A stretch of DNA of 64,000 nucleotides. Source: Vagococcus allomyrinae. Lineage in GTDB: Bacteria > Bacillota > Bacilli > Lactobacillales > Vagococcaceae. Below the pieces are notes generated by a model. That model ran no database searches. It saw only the letters and a program-made list of their open reading frames with translations, and had not been told where the DNA came from. A program made the translations under genes and the position numbers. Where the stretch lies: contig NZ_JAEEGA010000007.1 of the NCBI RefSeq assembly GCF_017829975.1, positions 25,242-89,241 on the forward strand, given 5' to 3'. This document shows positions 41,989 to 52,970 of this stretch, piece after piece. Position 1 is the stretch's first letter; each line of letters opens with the position of its first letter.

Positions 41989-42840
41989 TTATTCTTTCCA
42001 CTTTGCCACTTTGGTGGGATTTTTAGCAATCCAGTTTTTAGCAGCAACTTCTGGATCTTCCCCTTTATTAATTTGCAACATAACCTCTTCCATATCCTGT
42101 TCTTCCCACTGAAAATTGGCTAACACCTGATAAACTTCTGGTAAATCATCTTTTAATCCCTGACGAACAATCGTGTTGATCGACTCTTCGCCACCAAAAC
42201 TGTTTTTAGGATCATCTAGATATTTAAGCTTATGTTTAGCGAATTTCCAGTGTGGCGACCAGCCTGTTACGATAATCTCTTCTTGATTGCGTATCGCTTG
42301 ATCAAGAGCCACTGTCATAACGCCAGAAGAAGAAGTATCAATTGTCCAGTCCTTTAAATTAGCGTAATCTTCCAATGCTTTTTCAGTCGCCATAACAACC
42401 CCAGCACCCGGTTCAATACCGACAATGGTTTTTTTGGCTTGCTCATCCAAATCGGCAATCGAATCCACCTCCATATAAGTTGGCACCACTAAGCCTACAC
42501 GAGCAGTTGGCAAGTTAACCCCTAAGTTATCTACTTTATCTTTAAACTTCTCATAATGAGCCCCACTGGTATTGGGTAACCAGGCCGCTACCATTCCATC
42601 CGCTTCGCCCTTAGCGATTGACTCCCACATAATCGCATTATCCAGAGGAGTTAAACTCACATTGTAGCCCATCTCTTCAATCACTTGAGCAATCACGTTA
42701 GTTGAAGCTAATTCAGTGTCCCATTCCACATAAACCAGAGACACATCGCCTTTACTATCGCCTTGTTCCGCTTGGCTACAGCCACTAATAGCCACAGTCA
42801 GCAGACAAAACAACCCAATCATCCATTTAGTTCGTTTCAC
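41989..42840 (-). CDS. opuAC: Glycine betaine ABC transporter substrate-binding lipoprotein
   Basis: I chose the GTG at 42840 because AGAAGGAG lies 7 bases upstream; the ATG at 42864 would sit inside the permease gene. Signal peptide KRTKWMIGLFCLLTVAISGC with lipobox ISGC. The OpuAC fold has aromatic-cage Trp residues (TGWSPHW, MVAAWLP). Binds glycine betaine or related quaternary amines outside the membrane. Confidence 0.92.
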   Translation of the reverse strand: MKRTKWMIGLFCLLTVAISGCSQAEQGDSKGDVSLVYVEWDTELASTNVIAQVIEEMGYNVSLTPLDNAIMWESIAKGEADGMVAAWLPNTSGAHYEKFKDKVDNLGVNLPTARVGLVVPTYMEVDSIADLDEQAKKTIVGIEPGAGVVMATEKALEDYANLKDWTIDTSSSGVMTVALDQAIRNQEEIIVTGWSPHWKFAKHKLKYLDDPKNSFGGEESINTIVRQGLKDDLPEVYQVLANFQWEEQDMEEVMLQINKGEDPEVAAKNWIAKNPTKVAKWKE

Positions 42841-42853
42841 AAAAAAACTCCTT

Positions 42854-43708
42854 CTAACCTTCATATTTATCCTTATTCAAATATTGCGTAAAGCGATCAA
42901 TAATAATAGCCAGAACAACGATGGCCACACCGCTGACAAAGCCATTCCCAACTTGCGCCCGCTGTAAAGCTGAAAGAACACCGCGACCTAGTCCGGGAGC
43001 TCCAATCATTGAAGCGATAACGACCATCGACAAGGCCAACATGACCGTTTGGTTAACCCCTGCCATAATTGTATTTTTTGCCAGTGGGAGCTCTACTTTA
43101 AACAGCTTTTGCCAGCCCGTACTGCCAAAGGAATCAGAGGCTTCCACTAATTCAGTCGGTACTTGACGAATGCCTAAATTTGCAAAGCGAACAGTTGGTG
43201 GCAACGCGAAAATAACCGATGCAAAAACCCCAGGAACCACACCAATACCGAAAAAGGCAACAGCCGGAATCAAATAAACAAACCCGGGCATGGTTTGCAT
43301 AAAGTCCAGAAAGGGGGTTACAATGGTTTGAACCTTATCTTTTTTAGCCATGAGAATGCCCAAAGGTACCCCAATAACCACTGACACCAAACTTGAAACA
43401 ATAACCAGCGTAATAGTATTCATTAAATCATGCCAAAGTTGTTGGTTATAAATAAACAATAAGCCAATCCCACTAAAAGCCGCTAGTCCCCACTTCCTGC
43501 CAGAAGCGAAGTATGCAGCAACGACAATCAGAATAATAAAAATAAAGGGCGGTATCATTACCAACAGTGCTGTAAAGGAGTCCATAATAAACTGTCCCAC
43601 CACCTGAATCACTCTAAAGAATCCTGCGAAACTTTCTGTTAACCAGTCCACAAAAATGGTCACCCATTTAGCGACAGGGAGTTTTGTCATCATGCTTGTA
43701 TTAGTCAT
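42854..43708 (-). CDS. opuAB: Glycine betaine ABC transporter permease
   Basis: Six or more TM segments and the EAA loop ([26 protein letters not shown]) that contacts the ATPase. [16 protein letters not shown] and [13 protein letters not shown] are typical of OpuAB/ProW. It overlaps the ATPase gene by 8 bp. Confidence 0.95.
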   Translation of the reverse strand: MTNTSMMTKLPVAKWVTIFVDWLTESFAGFFRVIQVVGQFIMDSFTALLVMIPPFIFIILIVVAAYFASGRKWGLAAFSGIGLLFIYNQQLWHDLMNTITLVIVSSLVSVVIGVPLGILMAKKDKVQTIVTPFLDFMQTMPGFVYLIPAVAFFGIGVVPGVFASVIFALPPTVRFANLGIRQVPTELVEASDSFGSTGWQKLFKVELPLAKNTIMAGVNQTVMLALSMVVIASMIGAPGLGRGVLSALQRAQVGNGFVSGVAIVVLAIIIDRFTQYLNKDKYEG

Positions 43709-44894
43709 TTCCTGTCACCCCATTTGTTTTAGTCAGAGCCGCTACAATTGCGCCTCGAATAATAATGCCTAATAACCGACCATTATCAGTAACAGCGACT
43801 GGTGCAGGTGAGTCGTGAATCAAGTCAAAAATCTCATTTAGTAACGTATCCCGGTCAATCGCGATAATATCCGTCCGCATGACTTCAGCTAATGACAACT
43901 CTTCTTTCTGAGCTTTTAACGCATCATCAACGGTAACATATCCTTTTAACTGCCGTTTACGGTCAACCGCAATTAATAAACTAACTTCTGATTTTCTAAT
44001 ACGACTCAAAGCCACGTTAGGCCCATCAACATCAATATTGGTGGTAATTCCTGGAATCATGATGCTCTCTGCTGTTAAGACTTTCGAACGATCAATGTCT
44101 TCAATAAAGCTTTCTACATAATCGTTTGCTGGATTTTTTAATATTTCTTCCCCAGTCCCCACTTGCATAATTTCGCCGTCTTTCATCAAGGCAATCCGGT
44201 CACCCAGACGCAACGCTTCGTTTAAATCATGGGTAATAAAGATGATGGTTTTTTTGACAGTTGCCTGTAAATCTAATAGCTCGTCTTGCATTTCATGACG
44301 AATCAGTGGATCCAACGCCGAAAAGGCTTCATCCATCAACAAAATTTCCGGATCGTTATCCAACGCCCGAGCAAGTCCTACTCGTTGCTGCATCCCACCG
44401 GAGAGTTGATTAGGAAATTGATCTTTATAAGGTAATAGACCAGAGTTTTCTAACGCTTGAAGAGCTTTTTGCTCCCGTTCTACTTTAGGTATACCGCGGA
44501 TTTCCAATCCAAATTCAGTATTTTCAAGAATGGTTTTATGAGGAAACAACCCAAAGTTCTGAAAAACCATGCTCATTTTAGTCCGTCGCGCTTCTCGCAA
44601 TCCTTCTTTATCCAGTGTTGAAATATTTTGATTATCAATAAAAATATTGCCATCAGTCGGCTCAATTAAGCGGGTTAATAGGCGAATTAATGTTGACTTA
44701 CCACTACCGGATAAGCCCATAATCACAAATATTTCCCCTTCCTCCACTTCAAAGTTAACGTTATAAACACCAACTGTGGCACCGGTTGATTTTAAGATCT
44801 CCGTTTTACTTTTACTCTGCTTTGTCATTGACAATGCCTGTTTAACTTTTTTACCGAAAATTTTTGTTAAATTTTCTATTTTTACTTTAGGCAA
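43701..44894 (-). CDS. opuAA: Glycine betaine ABC transporter ATP-binding protein with CBS pair
   Basis: Walker [13 protein letters not shown], signature [15 protein letters not shown], Walker [14 protein letters not shown], and H-loop [10 protein letters not shown]. Residues about 280-397 hold two CBS domains ([34 protein letters not shown]) that sense ionic strength in OpuA. First gene of the operon, behind the operator-like dyad at 44936-44973. Confidence 0.95.
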   Translation of the reverse strand: MPKVKIENLTKIFGKKVKQALSMTKQSKSKTEILKSTGATVGVYNVNFEVEEGEIFVIMGLSGSGKSTLIRLLTRLIEPTDGNIFIDNQNISTLDKEGLREARRTKMSMVFQNFGLFPHKTILENTEFGLEIRGIPKVEREQKALQALENSGLLPYKDQFPNQLSGGMQQRVGLARALDNDPEILLMDEAFSALDPLIRHEMQDELLDLQATVKKTIIFITHDLNEALRLGDRIALMKDGEIMQVGTGEEILKNPANDYVESFIEDIDRSKVLTAESIMIPGITTNIDVDGPNVALSRIRKSEVSLLIAVDRKRQLKGYVTVDDALKAQKEELSLAEVMRTDIIAIDRDTLLNEIFDLIHDSPAPVAVTDNGRLLGIIIRGAIVAALTKTNGVTGND

Positions 44895-44935
44895 ATTTGC
44901 TCCTCCAAATAACTTATTCTCTTACGTTCCATGTA

Positions 44936-44978
44936 AAAGTGACTTATCAACCATATAACGAGATGGTCACTTTGTCAA
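44936..44978 (-). promoter_or_regulatory. opuA promoter overlapped by an AAAGTGAC dyad (BusR operator candidate)
   Basis: On the minus strand TTGACA (44973-44978) and TATGGT (44950-44955) are 17 bp apart. AAAGTGAC (44936-44943) and GTCACTTT (44966-44973) are perfect inverted repeats separated by 22 bp, spanning the -10 region. Adjacent BusR-like regulator suggests repression of betaine uptake. Confidence 0.7.
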
Positions 44979-45071
44979 AAAAACCTGTTATTTATTCCGT
45001 GTATTTTCAAGTTAAAGTATTGATGTTAGCCGTTTTCATATCAGTTACAAAAGGGTTTATCGCCAATTAAA

Positions 45072-45119
45072 AAAAGAGACCACATAAATCATGTTATAAT
45101 GATTTATGTGGTCTCTTTT
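45072..45119 (-). terminator. Terminator of the BusR-like gene
   Basis: A perfect 21-bp stem with a 6-base loop (45072-45092 with 45099-45119), with A/T runs on both sides. It ends leftward transcription of the regulator and could also act on the other strand. Confidence 0.9.
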
Positions 45120-45134
45120 CATCTTTTTCACTAA

Positions 45135-45767
45135 CTATTCTTCTGGGTAAAATAGTTTTTCAACCTGCTGATTCGATAAATCATTTCCTACAAAATAGAG
45201 GAGGTCCCCCACTAGCAACTGTGCATAAGGTCCCGGAGAGACAAATAGTTCATTCTCTCGATTAATCGCAATCAGTGTCGCAGTCGTCTGTTGCCATAGA
45301 TTAATATCGGCCACTGTTTCATTTAAATAACGACAATCCTCCGTTACTTTTACGTGAAAAGGGTTTAAAGGATTAGTCGTATAGAAGTTGTCAGTTTGAA
45401 CCAGCAGTTGGTTTAACGCACCAGCAAAAAAGCTAAGTTCTTCCTGCTGCCGCATCATGCTGTCTTCCAGCATGACTTTCAAATCACCAATCGTCTGAAC
45501 ATCGTGATATTGTTCCACAAACTCTCTGGCTAATGTTGTGGAAGCCACTGTAAAGCCGCTACCATGCTTAACTTTTACAATATCTAAATCCACTAACACC
45601 GTCACGGCTTTTCGAGCCGTTTCTGGCGAGACATTATAATAGTTTGCTAGTTTTGAGCGGGCGTGGAGTTTATCCCCTACTTGAAATTCATTTTGAGAGA
45701 TGCGTTTTGCCACATCAACCGCCACTTTTTGATAGCGGGAGCGGCGTGCTTTTGGTTGATTTAAGAT
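45135..45767 (-). CDS. busR: BusR-like regulator: GntR domain plus RCK_C (TrkA-C) domain
   Basis: Winged helix (KLHARSKLANYYNVSPETARKAVTVLVDL) and a C-terminal RCK_C domain (VTEDCRYLNETVADIN; TTATLIAINRENELFVSPG; LLVGDLLYFVG). This is the layout of Lactococcus BusR, a c-di-AMP-responsive repressor of glycine betaine uptake. A plain start is GTG 45725, but real-looking sequence (LNQPKARRSRYQK) extends upstream in frame with no ATG, GTG or TTG. GGAGGGG (45780-45774) is followed 6 bases later by ATC at 45767, a rare start codon, which I prefer. It neighbours the opuA operon. Confidence 0.8.
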   Translation of the reverse strand: MLNQPKARRSRYQKVAVDVAKRISQNEFQVGDKLHARSKLANYYNVSPETARKAVTVLVDLDIVKVKHGSGFTVASTTLAREFVEQYHDVQTIGDLKVMLEDSMMRQQEELSFFAGALNQLLVQTDNFYTTNPLNPFHVKVTEDCRYLNETVADINLWQQTTATLIAINRENELFVSPGPYAQLLVGDLLYFVGNDLSNQQVEKLFYPEE

Positions 45768-46849
45768 AGCGTTCCCCTCCTATTAAAATGGATGACAGCT
45801 TGCTCATCTAGCCACTCAATAACGTTTAGTTCAACTTTGGCCTCCCCTTTTAGAGGGACTTTGTCAAAGAGCTCCAATCCTTCCTGAGTGAGTGTTGAGC
45901 CCTTTTGCCAGTCTTCTTGCACAAAGTAATAATAGCTAGCTAAAATCCGTTTATTTCCCATCAATGGCTGTTTTAAGCTTTGATTAACTCCTTTATCCGT
46001 CATCAGCTCATCCATTCGCTGATCTTTGGCGTCTAGCATAGCCAAACAAAATAGTAATTCCTTTTTCAATTCTATCTGATAAATAAGAATCAATGACTGG
46101 CGATTATCCCATAGTTCTTCCAAAATAGTCCGTCCTTGGACTAAATCCAAACGCTCCATAAAATAATAATATCTCAGAAAAGCGTGAAACGTCACAAAAT
46201 AATTTCCTAGGTCTCCTGCTAAAGGTGCAACATAAGTTTGTGGTAACCTCTCATAGGTGGTACCAATTGACAATTGATAATTAATTTCTACTTGCAAAAA
46301 CAATAGGTATTGCATGGTCGGATTATTCCACGCCATCTTCAAACTCATGCCATCATTAAATCCCAACGGAATCAAATTAGTCAACACTACAAATAAGCCA
46401 ACCACTGAAAACAGCACACCATAGGGAGAATCAAACAACACAAGTATTAACACACTTGCCATACTATTAGCCAAGACGCCACCTAACAAATATAATTTAA
46501 AGGGATAATTGGCTTGATAGGCTGGCGGACGCATCAAACACTGTCCCAACGTTCCTGGTACCTTTTGCCGCCGATACCTGATGCCTTCTTCCTGCCAAAC
46601 CCACAAGTAGGACAGTACTCGATAACTGACCATTTTGTAACCAGTTAAGTAACCAAAGATACCATGACCCGCCTCGTGAATCACGATATGCAACAAATAA
46701 TATAATGGCAGCAAAATCAAAAGTGCTATGTCGTCATAAACGGATAATGACTGTGTCGATAAATATAGACCAATACAATAACCGACTGCAGCGCCAACGA
46801 ACAACATAGCAATAATCGATATCACTTTATTAAATTTTTGATTGATCAT
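45761..46849 (-). CDS. M50-like membrane metallopeptidase (362 aa)
   Basis: I chose the ATG at 46849, since AAAGGAGG lies just upstream; an ATG at 46867 contains that site in its frame. Several TM segments and zinc motif IVIHEAGHGIFGYLTG (residues about 57-72), with a second ligand region near LTNLIPLGFNDG. Resembles site-2-type intramembrane peptidases. The C-terminal 150 residues are soluble helices. It overlaps the BusR-like gene and may be co-expressed. Substrate unknown. Confidence 0.75.
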   Translation of the reverse strand: MINQKFNKVISIIAMLFVGAAVGYCIGLYLSTQSLSVYDDIALLILLPLYYLLHIVIHEAGHGIFGYLTGYKMVSYRVLSYLWVWQEEGIRYRRQKVPGTLGQCLMRPPAYQANYPFKLYLLGGVLANSMASVLILVLFDSPYGVLFSVVGLFVVLTNLIPLGFNDGMSLKMAWNNPTMQYLLFLQVEINYQLSIGTTYERLPQTYVAPLAGDLGNYFVTFHAFLRYYYFMERLDLVQGRTILEELWDNRQSLILIYQIELKKELLFCLAMLDAKDQRMDELMTDKGVNQSLKQPLMGNKRILASYYYFVQEDWQKGSTLTQEGLELFDKVPLKGEAKVELNVIEWLDEQAVIHFNRRGTLS

Positions 46850-46923
46850 CAAAAGCCTCCTTTCCATTGATTTTTAAGGATAATCCTATAAGTTTATATT
46901 GACTCATTATAGCGTAGCATGAG

Positions 46924-46953
46924 TAAAAAAGCACTAAGCAAATTGCTTAGTGC
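46924..46953 (-). terminator. Terminator of pflA
   Basis: GCACTAAGC (46931-46939) pairs with GCTTAGTGC (46945-46953); A at 46925-46930 gives the minus-strand T-run. Confidence 0.85.
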
Positions 46954-46960
46954 TACCTGA

Positions 46961-47737
46961 TCATTTACCATAAGTTTGTGTAGCATACCCCTGATAGTCG
47001 TTGATATGTAAAATATCCTGAGCGTTCTTAACCCGTTCTTGGGTCGGTGGATCAATCCCCAATAATGGGTAATCCAAACCTAACTCATCCCACTTATAAA
47101 TCCCCATCTTGTGATAAGGTAAAATTTCGACCTTATCAACATTTGTCAACGTTTCAATAAAGGCATTCAAACGAATCAAGTACTCATCATAATCAGTCCG
47201 TTCTGGCACCAGTACATGGCGAATCCAAACAGGTTTGCCAATTTCAGATAAGTATTTAGCCATTTCAAGAATATTCTCATTGGTGTTTTTCGTTAACAAT
47301 TTATGACCCTCTGGATCAATGTGTTTAATATCAAACAACAATAAGTCAGTATATTTCATAAGTTCTTGGAACTCACTGAAAAAGGGTTCTTCTCTAGTAA
47401 AAGGCTTGCCACAGGTATCAATCGTTGTATGGATCCCCTCTGCTTTGGCTTTTTTAAAGAGATCGGTTAAGAAACCAAGCTGTAGCAACGGCTCACCACC
47501 ACTGACTGTTATACCACCCTTTTCACCCCAGTAACTACGATATCTGATGGCTTCTGCCAGTACTTCATCAGCGGTGACTTCACGTCCACCGACACCAATT
47601 TTCCAGGTATCTGGGTTATGACAAAACTGACAACGCATGCGACATCCTTGAGTAAAAACGATAAAACGCACACCTGGTCCGTCAACGGTACCAAAACTTT
47701 CTGTTGAGTGAATTCTTCCTACTGCTGTTTCTGCCAT
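46961..47737 (-). CDS. pflA: Pyruvate formate-lyase activating enzyme
   Basis: Radical SAM motif GCRMRCQFCHNPDTW (Cys at residues 32, 36 and 39), SGGEPLLQ and DTCGKPF are conserved. Lacks the extra ferredoxin clusters seen in CutD, so it is the classic short PFL activase (258 aa). Lies after pflB with a 135-base gap. Confidence 0.96.
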   Translation of the reverse strand: MAETAVGRIHSTESFGTVDGPGVRFIVFTQGCRMRCQFCHNPDTWKIGVGGREVTADEVLAEAIRYRSYWGEKGGITVSGGEPLLQLGFLTDLFKKAKAEGIHTTIDTCGKPFTREEPFFSEFQELMKYTDLLLFDIKHIDPEGHKLLTKNTNENILEMAKYLSEIGKPVWIRHVLVPERTDYDEYLIRLNAFIETLTNVDKVEILPYHKMGIYKWDELGLDYPLLGIDPPTQERVKNAQDILHINDYQGYATQTYGK

Positions 47738-47872
47738 CTCTCTTCCTCTTCCCCTATTTCAAAAGGGATGACTTGGCTTAGTCACCTAGTCACCCCTTCA
47801 AGTTTATGTTAAGTTTAAAGCATTTTACGAATAGTTGCCACTATCTTGTTCGAATCGACCAGTAAGTAATTC

Positions 47873-50119
47873 TTACATGTGGTCATGTGATGTTCTAGAG
47901 ATAACATCCGCTTGTTGTTCCGGCGTTAAATCACGGAATTTAACAGCGTAACCAGATACTCGAATAGTCAAGTTAGGGTATTTTTCTGGATGTGCTTGAG
48001 CATCCAATAACAATTCATTTGTAAAGACGTTGACGTTTAAGTGGTAACCGCCATTATTGAAGTAACCATCCATAACGTTACGCAAGTTGTTGATGCGTGT
48101 GCTATCATCTTTACCTAAACCATTAGGATTAATCGTTTGGGTATTGGAAATACCATCTAAAGCATGAGTGTAATCCAAACGAGCTGTTGAGTTAAGCGAT
48201 GCTAACAAGCCGTTTTTCTCACCTAAGTATTGGCCATCTTGATAACTTGGGTTAGCCCCTGGAGCCAATGGTTTACCTGCACGACGTCCATCTGGTAAGT
48301 TACCAGTTGCTTTACCGTAAACAACGTTTGACGTAATTGTCAATAATGACGTTGTCGGTGTAGAGTTACGGTAAGTATGTTGACGTTTAATTTGTGTCAT
48401 AAAGTAGTTTAAGATCCAGTTAGCCATATCGTCAGCTTCTTCTTGATCATTACCATATGTTGGGAATTCATTCATTGGTTTGTAATCAATCGCAAGACCA
48501 TTTTCATCACGAATCACTTGCACGTTACCGTGTTTGATTGCCATGATACTATCAGTTGCATGTGAAATACCAGCGATACCTGTTGCGAAAGTCCGTTTTA
48601 AATCACTTTCCATAAAGGCTAATTGTGGTGCTTCATAAGCATATTTATCATGCATGTAATGAATAACATTTAGAGTGTTAACATAAAGTTCTGCTAACCA
48701 GTCTAAAATATCTTTATAGCGATCCATAAATTCATTAAACTCTAAAGTATCACCAGTCATCGGACGGAACTTAGGCGCAACTTGCGCTTTCGTCATTTCA
48801 TCTACCCCACCGTTAATCGCGTATAAAACAGCTTTTGCTAAGTTAGCACGAGCGCCAAAGAATTGCATGTCTTTACCCATAACAGTTGCAGATACACAAC
48901 AAGCGATAGCACAGTCATCAGATCCCCAGTTAGCACGTAGTAAGTCATCGTTTTCAAATTGAATAGATGAGCTTTCTTTGGCAATCTTAGCCGCAAAGGT
49001 TCTGAAGCCTTCTGGTTCATGAGATGAATATAAAACAGTTAAGTTTGGTTCTGGAGAAGGTCCCATATTCGTTAAAGTATGTAAAATACGGAAATCACTC
49101 TTCGTTACTAATGAACGACCATCTAATCCCATACCAGCGATTGATAATGTTGCCCAAATTGGGTAACCAGAGAATAATTGATTGTATTCTGGTGTTCTTG
49201 CAAATTTAACCATACGTAGTTTCATGATTAAGTGGTCAATCATTTCTTGAGCTTCAAACTCAGTGATAACACCATTGTCCAAATCACGTTGGATGTAGAT
49301 ATCCAAGAATGCAGAGACACGGCCGATAGACATTGCCGCACCATTTTGAGATTTAATTGCAGCTAGATAACCAAAGTATAACCATTGGATTGCTTCTTGA
49401 GCATTTTTAGCAGGCTTAGAAATATCAAAGCCATAGCCAGCTGCCATTTCTTTAATTTGACCTAATGCACGGTATTGTTCCACGATTTCTTCACGTAAAC
49501 GAATCACGTCATCAGTCATCACTTTATTACCAGTGTTAGCATGGTCTTTTGATTTTTCTTTCATCAAGAAATCAATTCCATATAAAGCTAAACGACGGTA
49601 GTCACCAATAATACGGCCACGGCCATAAGCATCTGGTAAACCAGTAATGATTTTGTTTTTACGAGCCGCTCTCATTTCAGGGGTATAAGCATCAAAAACA
49701 CCTTGATTATGCGTTTTGCGGTAGTCTGTAAAGATGTGAGTCATTTCTTCATCAACTTCATAACCATTTGCTTTTAGCGCGTTGTTTGCCATGTTAATAC
49801 CACCAAAAGGTGCAAAAGCTTGTTTCAATGGCACATCTGTTTGTAAGCCAACAATTTTTTCTTCTTCTTTGATTAAGTAGCCAGGTTTATGAGAGGTTAC
49901 GGTTGCAGGGATATTATTATCCATGTCGTAAACACCATTTTTTTCATGTTGTACATCAAATAATTCTTGTAATTTTGTCCATAATTTGTCAGTACTAGGT
50001 GCGATTGGTTCTAAAAAGCTATCGTCGCCCGTATACTCTGTGTAGTTCGCTTGAATAAAGTTTCTAACATCCACACTTGTTTTCCATTTTTTTCCTTTAA
50101 AGCCATTCCAAGATTCCAT
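47873..50119 (-). CDS. pflB: Pyruvate formate-lyase
   Basis: 748 aa glycyl-radical enzyme: catalytic Cys pair in [14 protein letters not shown] (residues about 402-415) and radical Gly in RVSGYAVKF near residue 723. Converts pyruvate and CoA to acetyl-CoA and formate under anaerobiosis. AAGGAGGCC ribosome site. Second glycyl-radical system in this window besides CutC. Confidence 0.97.
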   Translation of the reverse strand: MESWNGFKGKKWKTSVDVRNFIQANYTEYTGDDSFLEPIAPSTDKLWTKLQELFDVQHEKNGVYDMDNNIPATVTSHKPGYLIKEEEKIVGLQTDVPLKQAFAPFGGINMANNALKANGYEVDEEMTHIFTDYRKTHNQGVFDAYTPEMRAARKNKIITGLPDAYGRGRIIGDYRRLALYGIDFLMKEKSKDHANTGNKVMTDDVIRLREEIVEQYRALGQIKEMAAGYGFDISKPAKNAQEAIQWLYFGYLAAIKSQNGAAMSIGRVSAFLDIYIQRDLDNGVITEFEAQEMIDHLIMKLRMVKFARTPEYNQLFSGYPIWATLSIAGMGLDGRSLVTKSDFRILHTLTNMGPSPEPNLTVLYSSHEPEGFRTFAAKIAKESSSIQFENDDLLRANWGSDDCAIACCVSATVMGKDMQFFGARANLAKAVLYAINGGVDEMTKAQVAPKFRPMTGDTLEFNEFMDRYKDILDWLAELYVNTLNVIHYMHDKYAYEAPQLAFMESDLKRTFATGIAGISHATDSIMAIKHGNVQVIRDENGLAIDYKPMNEFPTYGNDQEEADDMANWILNYFMTQIKRQHTYRNSTPTTSLLTITSNVVYGKATGNLPDGRRAGKPLAPGANPSYQDGQYLGEKNGLLASLNSTARLDYTHALDGISNTQTINPNGLGKDDSTRINNLRNVMDGYFNNGGYHLNVNVFTNELLLDAQAHPEKYPNLTIRVSGYAVKFRDLTPEQQADVISRTSHDHM

Positions 50120-50140
50120 TTAATGGGCCTCCTTAAAATT

Positions 50141-50205
50141 ATATGATTTACATCATATGTAACAGGTTTATAAACATAGTATAACACAAGATAATAATAT
50201 CACAA
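50141..50205 (-). promoter_or_regulatory. pflB promoter and leader dyad
   Basis: On the minus strand TTGTGA (50200-50205) and TATACT (50178-50183) are 16 bp apart. A dyad ATATGAT-TTAC-ATCATAT (50141-50158) follows in the leader. Further upstream a cre-like GAAACGGTTTC sits at about 50393-50403. The rest of the 50120-50487 gap shows no gene. Confidence 0.6.
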
Positions 50206-50445
50206 GCATATTTTGAAAAAAAACCAACAAATTATCATTTTTCAATATTTATAAGCTTAAAAATGCCGTTTTTTCGGGGTTTCATGTTTGAATATTAATG
50301 AACAAAGATTTTTTATTTTTTTATAAACCTGTGTCAAAATCACGTTTTTCTGTACTATAACAGATTTAGGGTAACTCTTATTTTGTATAACAGAAACGGT
50401 TTCCTTTGTGAAAAACATCTTTTAATCACTGGACTTACCCATATT

Positions 50446-50481
50446 AAAAAGACTGCCCGTTTGGATTACAGGCAGTCTTTT
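50446..50481 (-). terminator. Terminator of the parE-parC operon
   Basis: AAAAGACTGCC on the left and GGCAGTCTTTT (50471-50481) on the right pair with a 13-base loop; A-rich 50446-50450 gives the minus-strand T-run. Confidence 0.88.
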
Positions 50482-50487
50482 AATCGG

Positions 50488-52956
50488 TTAATTCGCTGTA
50501 TCTTGCTCAGGTACAATCACATTTGTTAAGGTTCTAACTGAATATACCAAACCATCTTTTTTCTCATCAGAGATAAAGGAACCGTTTGATGTGCGATCGC
50601 TAATTGGATAGTCTTTCGCTTCAAATTCGTAACGAGTATTATTTTGAGTTGTAACTTCAATCACTTGATCCACAATGGATTCTCCCATATACGCCACACG
50701 ATGAGGGTTGTTTTTCAACTCACGAATCACCATTAATCCGCGTTTAGCTCGACTTAAAGTGGTGACTTCTTGAGCTAACATCCTTTTGATTGAACCACGC
50801 TGAGTAACAATCGTAATCGGTGTATCCCCTTCTGGAATAACAAGTACCCCATTAACGACAAAATCACCGTCTTTTAAGTTGATCGATTTAACCCCGGCAG
50901 CACGTGCTCCCACTGTTGGCACCTCGGCTAATGGATATCGCAAACCAAATCCACGGTAACTGACCAGGAAGATATCTAGGTCGGCTTGATCAGCTACCAA
51001 GTAACAGTTGACGATTTCTTCGGTTTCGCCCTTTAAGTTCATACACATAGTCGGCCGTCCTTTATAGGTTCGCCAAACTGCAAACTCCGACATCTTAGTT
51101 TGTTTAATCATCCCATCTCGCGTGATGAAAACAAACGATTTCTCATTGCTCATTTCTTTATAATCGAATACGGATACGATTACTTCATCTACTTCAAGGC
51201 CAGAAATATGTTGAGAAATGTGTTCACCAACATCTTTCCAACGAATATCTGGCAACTCGTGAACAGGACGATAAATCATATTCCCTTGATTTGTCACAAG
51301 CAATATATGCTCCAAAGTGTTTAACTGTTTAGCAAAAATCAAATAATCCGTATCTTTCATGCCGATTTCATCAGGACTTGACGCACCAAAAGATCGCAAG
51401 CTACTGCGTTTCATATAACCTTCTTTGGTCACCGTGACAATCACATCTTCTTGTGTCACTAAGACTTCTGTGTCAACCACAAGTTCCTGGATCTCATCTT
51501 CAATAATCGTCATTCTTGGATTCGCGTATTTCTTTTTCACATCTCGCAGCTCCGCCTTCATCAGCTTCAATAATTCGTGAGAATTGTTTAAAATGCTCAT
51601 CAAGAAATCAACCGTTTCCTGTAAGTCCTTCGCTTCACTTTCAAGGGCAGTGATATCTGTATTTGTTAAACGATAAAGCTGTAAAGAGACAATGGCTTCT
51701 GCTTGCTCTTCGGTAAATTCATAGGCCTTGACCAAATTCATCTTAGCATCTTTTTTGTCTTTACTGCCACGAATTGTCGCAATGACGTCATCTAAAATGG
51801 ATAATGCCTTAATCAAACCGTCCACGATATGCTGACGTTTACGAGCTTTTTTCAAATCAAACTGACTCCGTCGAGTGATAACTTCCTGACGGTGGGCGAT
51901 ATAGGCTTCAAGAAAACGTCTTAAACCAACTTGTTTTGGTCGCTGTTGATCAATCGCTACCATGTTAAAGTTATAATTGACTTGCAGTTCTGTGTTTTTG
52001 AAAAGATAATTCAAAATCCCAGTAGCATTAACGTCCTTCTTAAGTTCCACTACGATTTGTAACCCCGTCCGGTCAGTTTCATCACGAACTTCTGCTATGC
52101 CATCGATTTTTTTGTTAAGGCGAATTTCATCCATTTTCTTCACTAAATTAGCTTTATTGACTTCATAAGGAATTTCATTTATCACAATTTGTTCCTTACC
52201 GCCTTTGATGCCTTCAATTTTAGTTTGTGAGCGCAAAACCACTCGCCCTTTTCCTGTTTCATAAGCTTGCTTAATTTCTTTTTTCCCTTGTAATATACCA
52301 CCTGTCGGAAAATCCGGTCCAGGAATATATTCCATCAACTTATCGAGACTAGCATTCGGATGATCGATTAAATAAATCGTGCCATCGATGACTTCACCTA
52401 AATTATGAGTGGGAATGTCTGTAGCATAACCAGCAGAAATCCCTGTGGAACCATTGACCAGCAAATTTGGGTATTTTGCAGGTAAAACAGTTGGTTCTTT
52501 TTCTGTATCATCGAAATTCCAAACCATGTCCACAGTTTCTTTTTCGATGTCTTCTAGAATTTCACCACTCAGTTTTGACAAGCGTGCTTCTGTATAACGC
52601 ATCGCAGCCGGTGGATCACCATCCATGCTCCCGTTATTACCATGCATCTCAATTAATATCCCACGAAGTTTCCAATCTTGGCTCATTCGGACCATAGCTT
52701 CGTAGATACTGCTATCCCCATGGGGATGGTAGTTACCCATAATATTCCCCACAGATTTAGCTGATTTTCGAAATCCTTTATCAAAGGTATTGCCATCATG
52801 ATCCATGGCATATAAAATACGGCGTTGAACTGGCTTTAACCCATCTCGGATATCCGGCAAAGCCCGCTCTTGAATGATATATTTTGAATAGCGACCAAAA
52901 CGATCGCCCATGACTTCCTTCAGGGCAAGTTCTTGAATATCATCACGTGCACTCAT
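50488..52956 (-). CDS. parC: DNA topoisomerase IV subunit A
   Basis: Winged-helix domain with GDSSIYEAMVRMSQDW (quinolone region, Ser and Glu retained) and the active Tyr in MRYTEARLSK. Residues 500 onward form the beta-pinwheel (DEIGMKDTDYLIFAKQ and similar blades). 822 aa. Follows parE by 14 bases. Decatenates daughter chromosomes, functionally linked to the dif region. Confidence 0.97.
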   Translation of the reverse strand: MSARDDIQELALKEVMGDRFGRYSKYIIQERALPDIRDGLKPVQRRILYAMDHDGNTFDKGFRKSAKSVGNIMGNYHPHGDSSIYEAMVRMSQDWKLRGILIEMHGNNGSMDGDPPAAMRYTEARLSKLSGEILEDIEKETVDMVWNFDDTEKEPTVLPAKYPNLLVNGSTGISAGYATDIPTHNLGEVIDGTIYLIDHPNASLDKLMEYIPGPDFPTGGILQGKKEIKQAYETGKGRVVLRSQTKIEGIKGGKEQIVINEIPYEVNKANLVKKMDEIRLNKKIDGIAEVRDETDRTGLQIVVELKKDVNATGILNYLFKNTELQVNYNFNMVAIDQQRPKQVGLRRFLEAYIAHRQEVITRRSQFDLKKARKRQHIVDGLIKALSILDDVIATIRGSKDKKDAKMNLVKAYEFTEEQAEAIVSLQLYRLTNTDITALESEAKDLQETVDFLMSILNNSHELLKLMKAELRDVKKKYANPRMTIIEDEIQELVVDTEVLVTQEDVIVTVTKEGYMKRSSLRSFGASSPDEIGMKDTDYLIFAKQLNTLEHILLVTNQGNMIYRPVHELPDIRWKDVGEHISQHISGLEVDEVIVSVFDYKEMSNEKSFVFITRDGMIKQTKMSEFAVWRTYKGRPTMCMNLKGETEEIVNCYLVADQADLDIFLVSYRGFGLRYPLAEVPTVGARAAGVKSINLKDGDFVVNGVLVIPEGDTPITIVTQRGSIKRMLAQEVTTLSRAKRGLMVIRELKNNPHRVAYMGESIVDQVIEVTTQNNTRYEFEAKDYPISDRTSNGSFISDEKKDGLVYSVRTLTNVIVPEQDTAN

Positions 52957-52970
52957 CTCAATCTTCCCCC

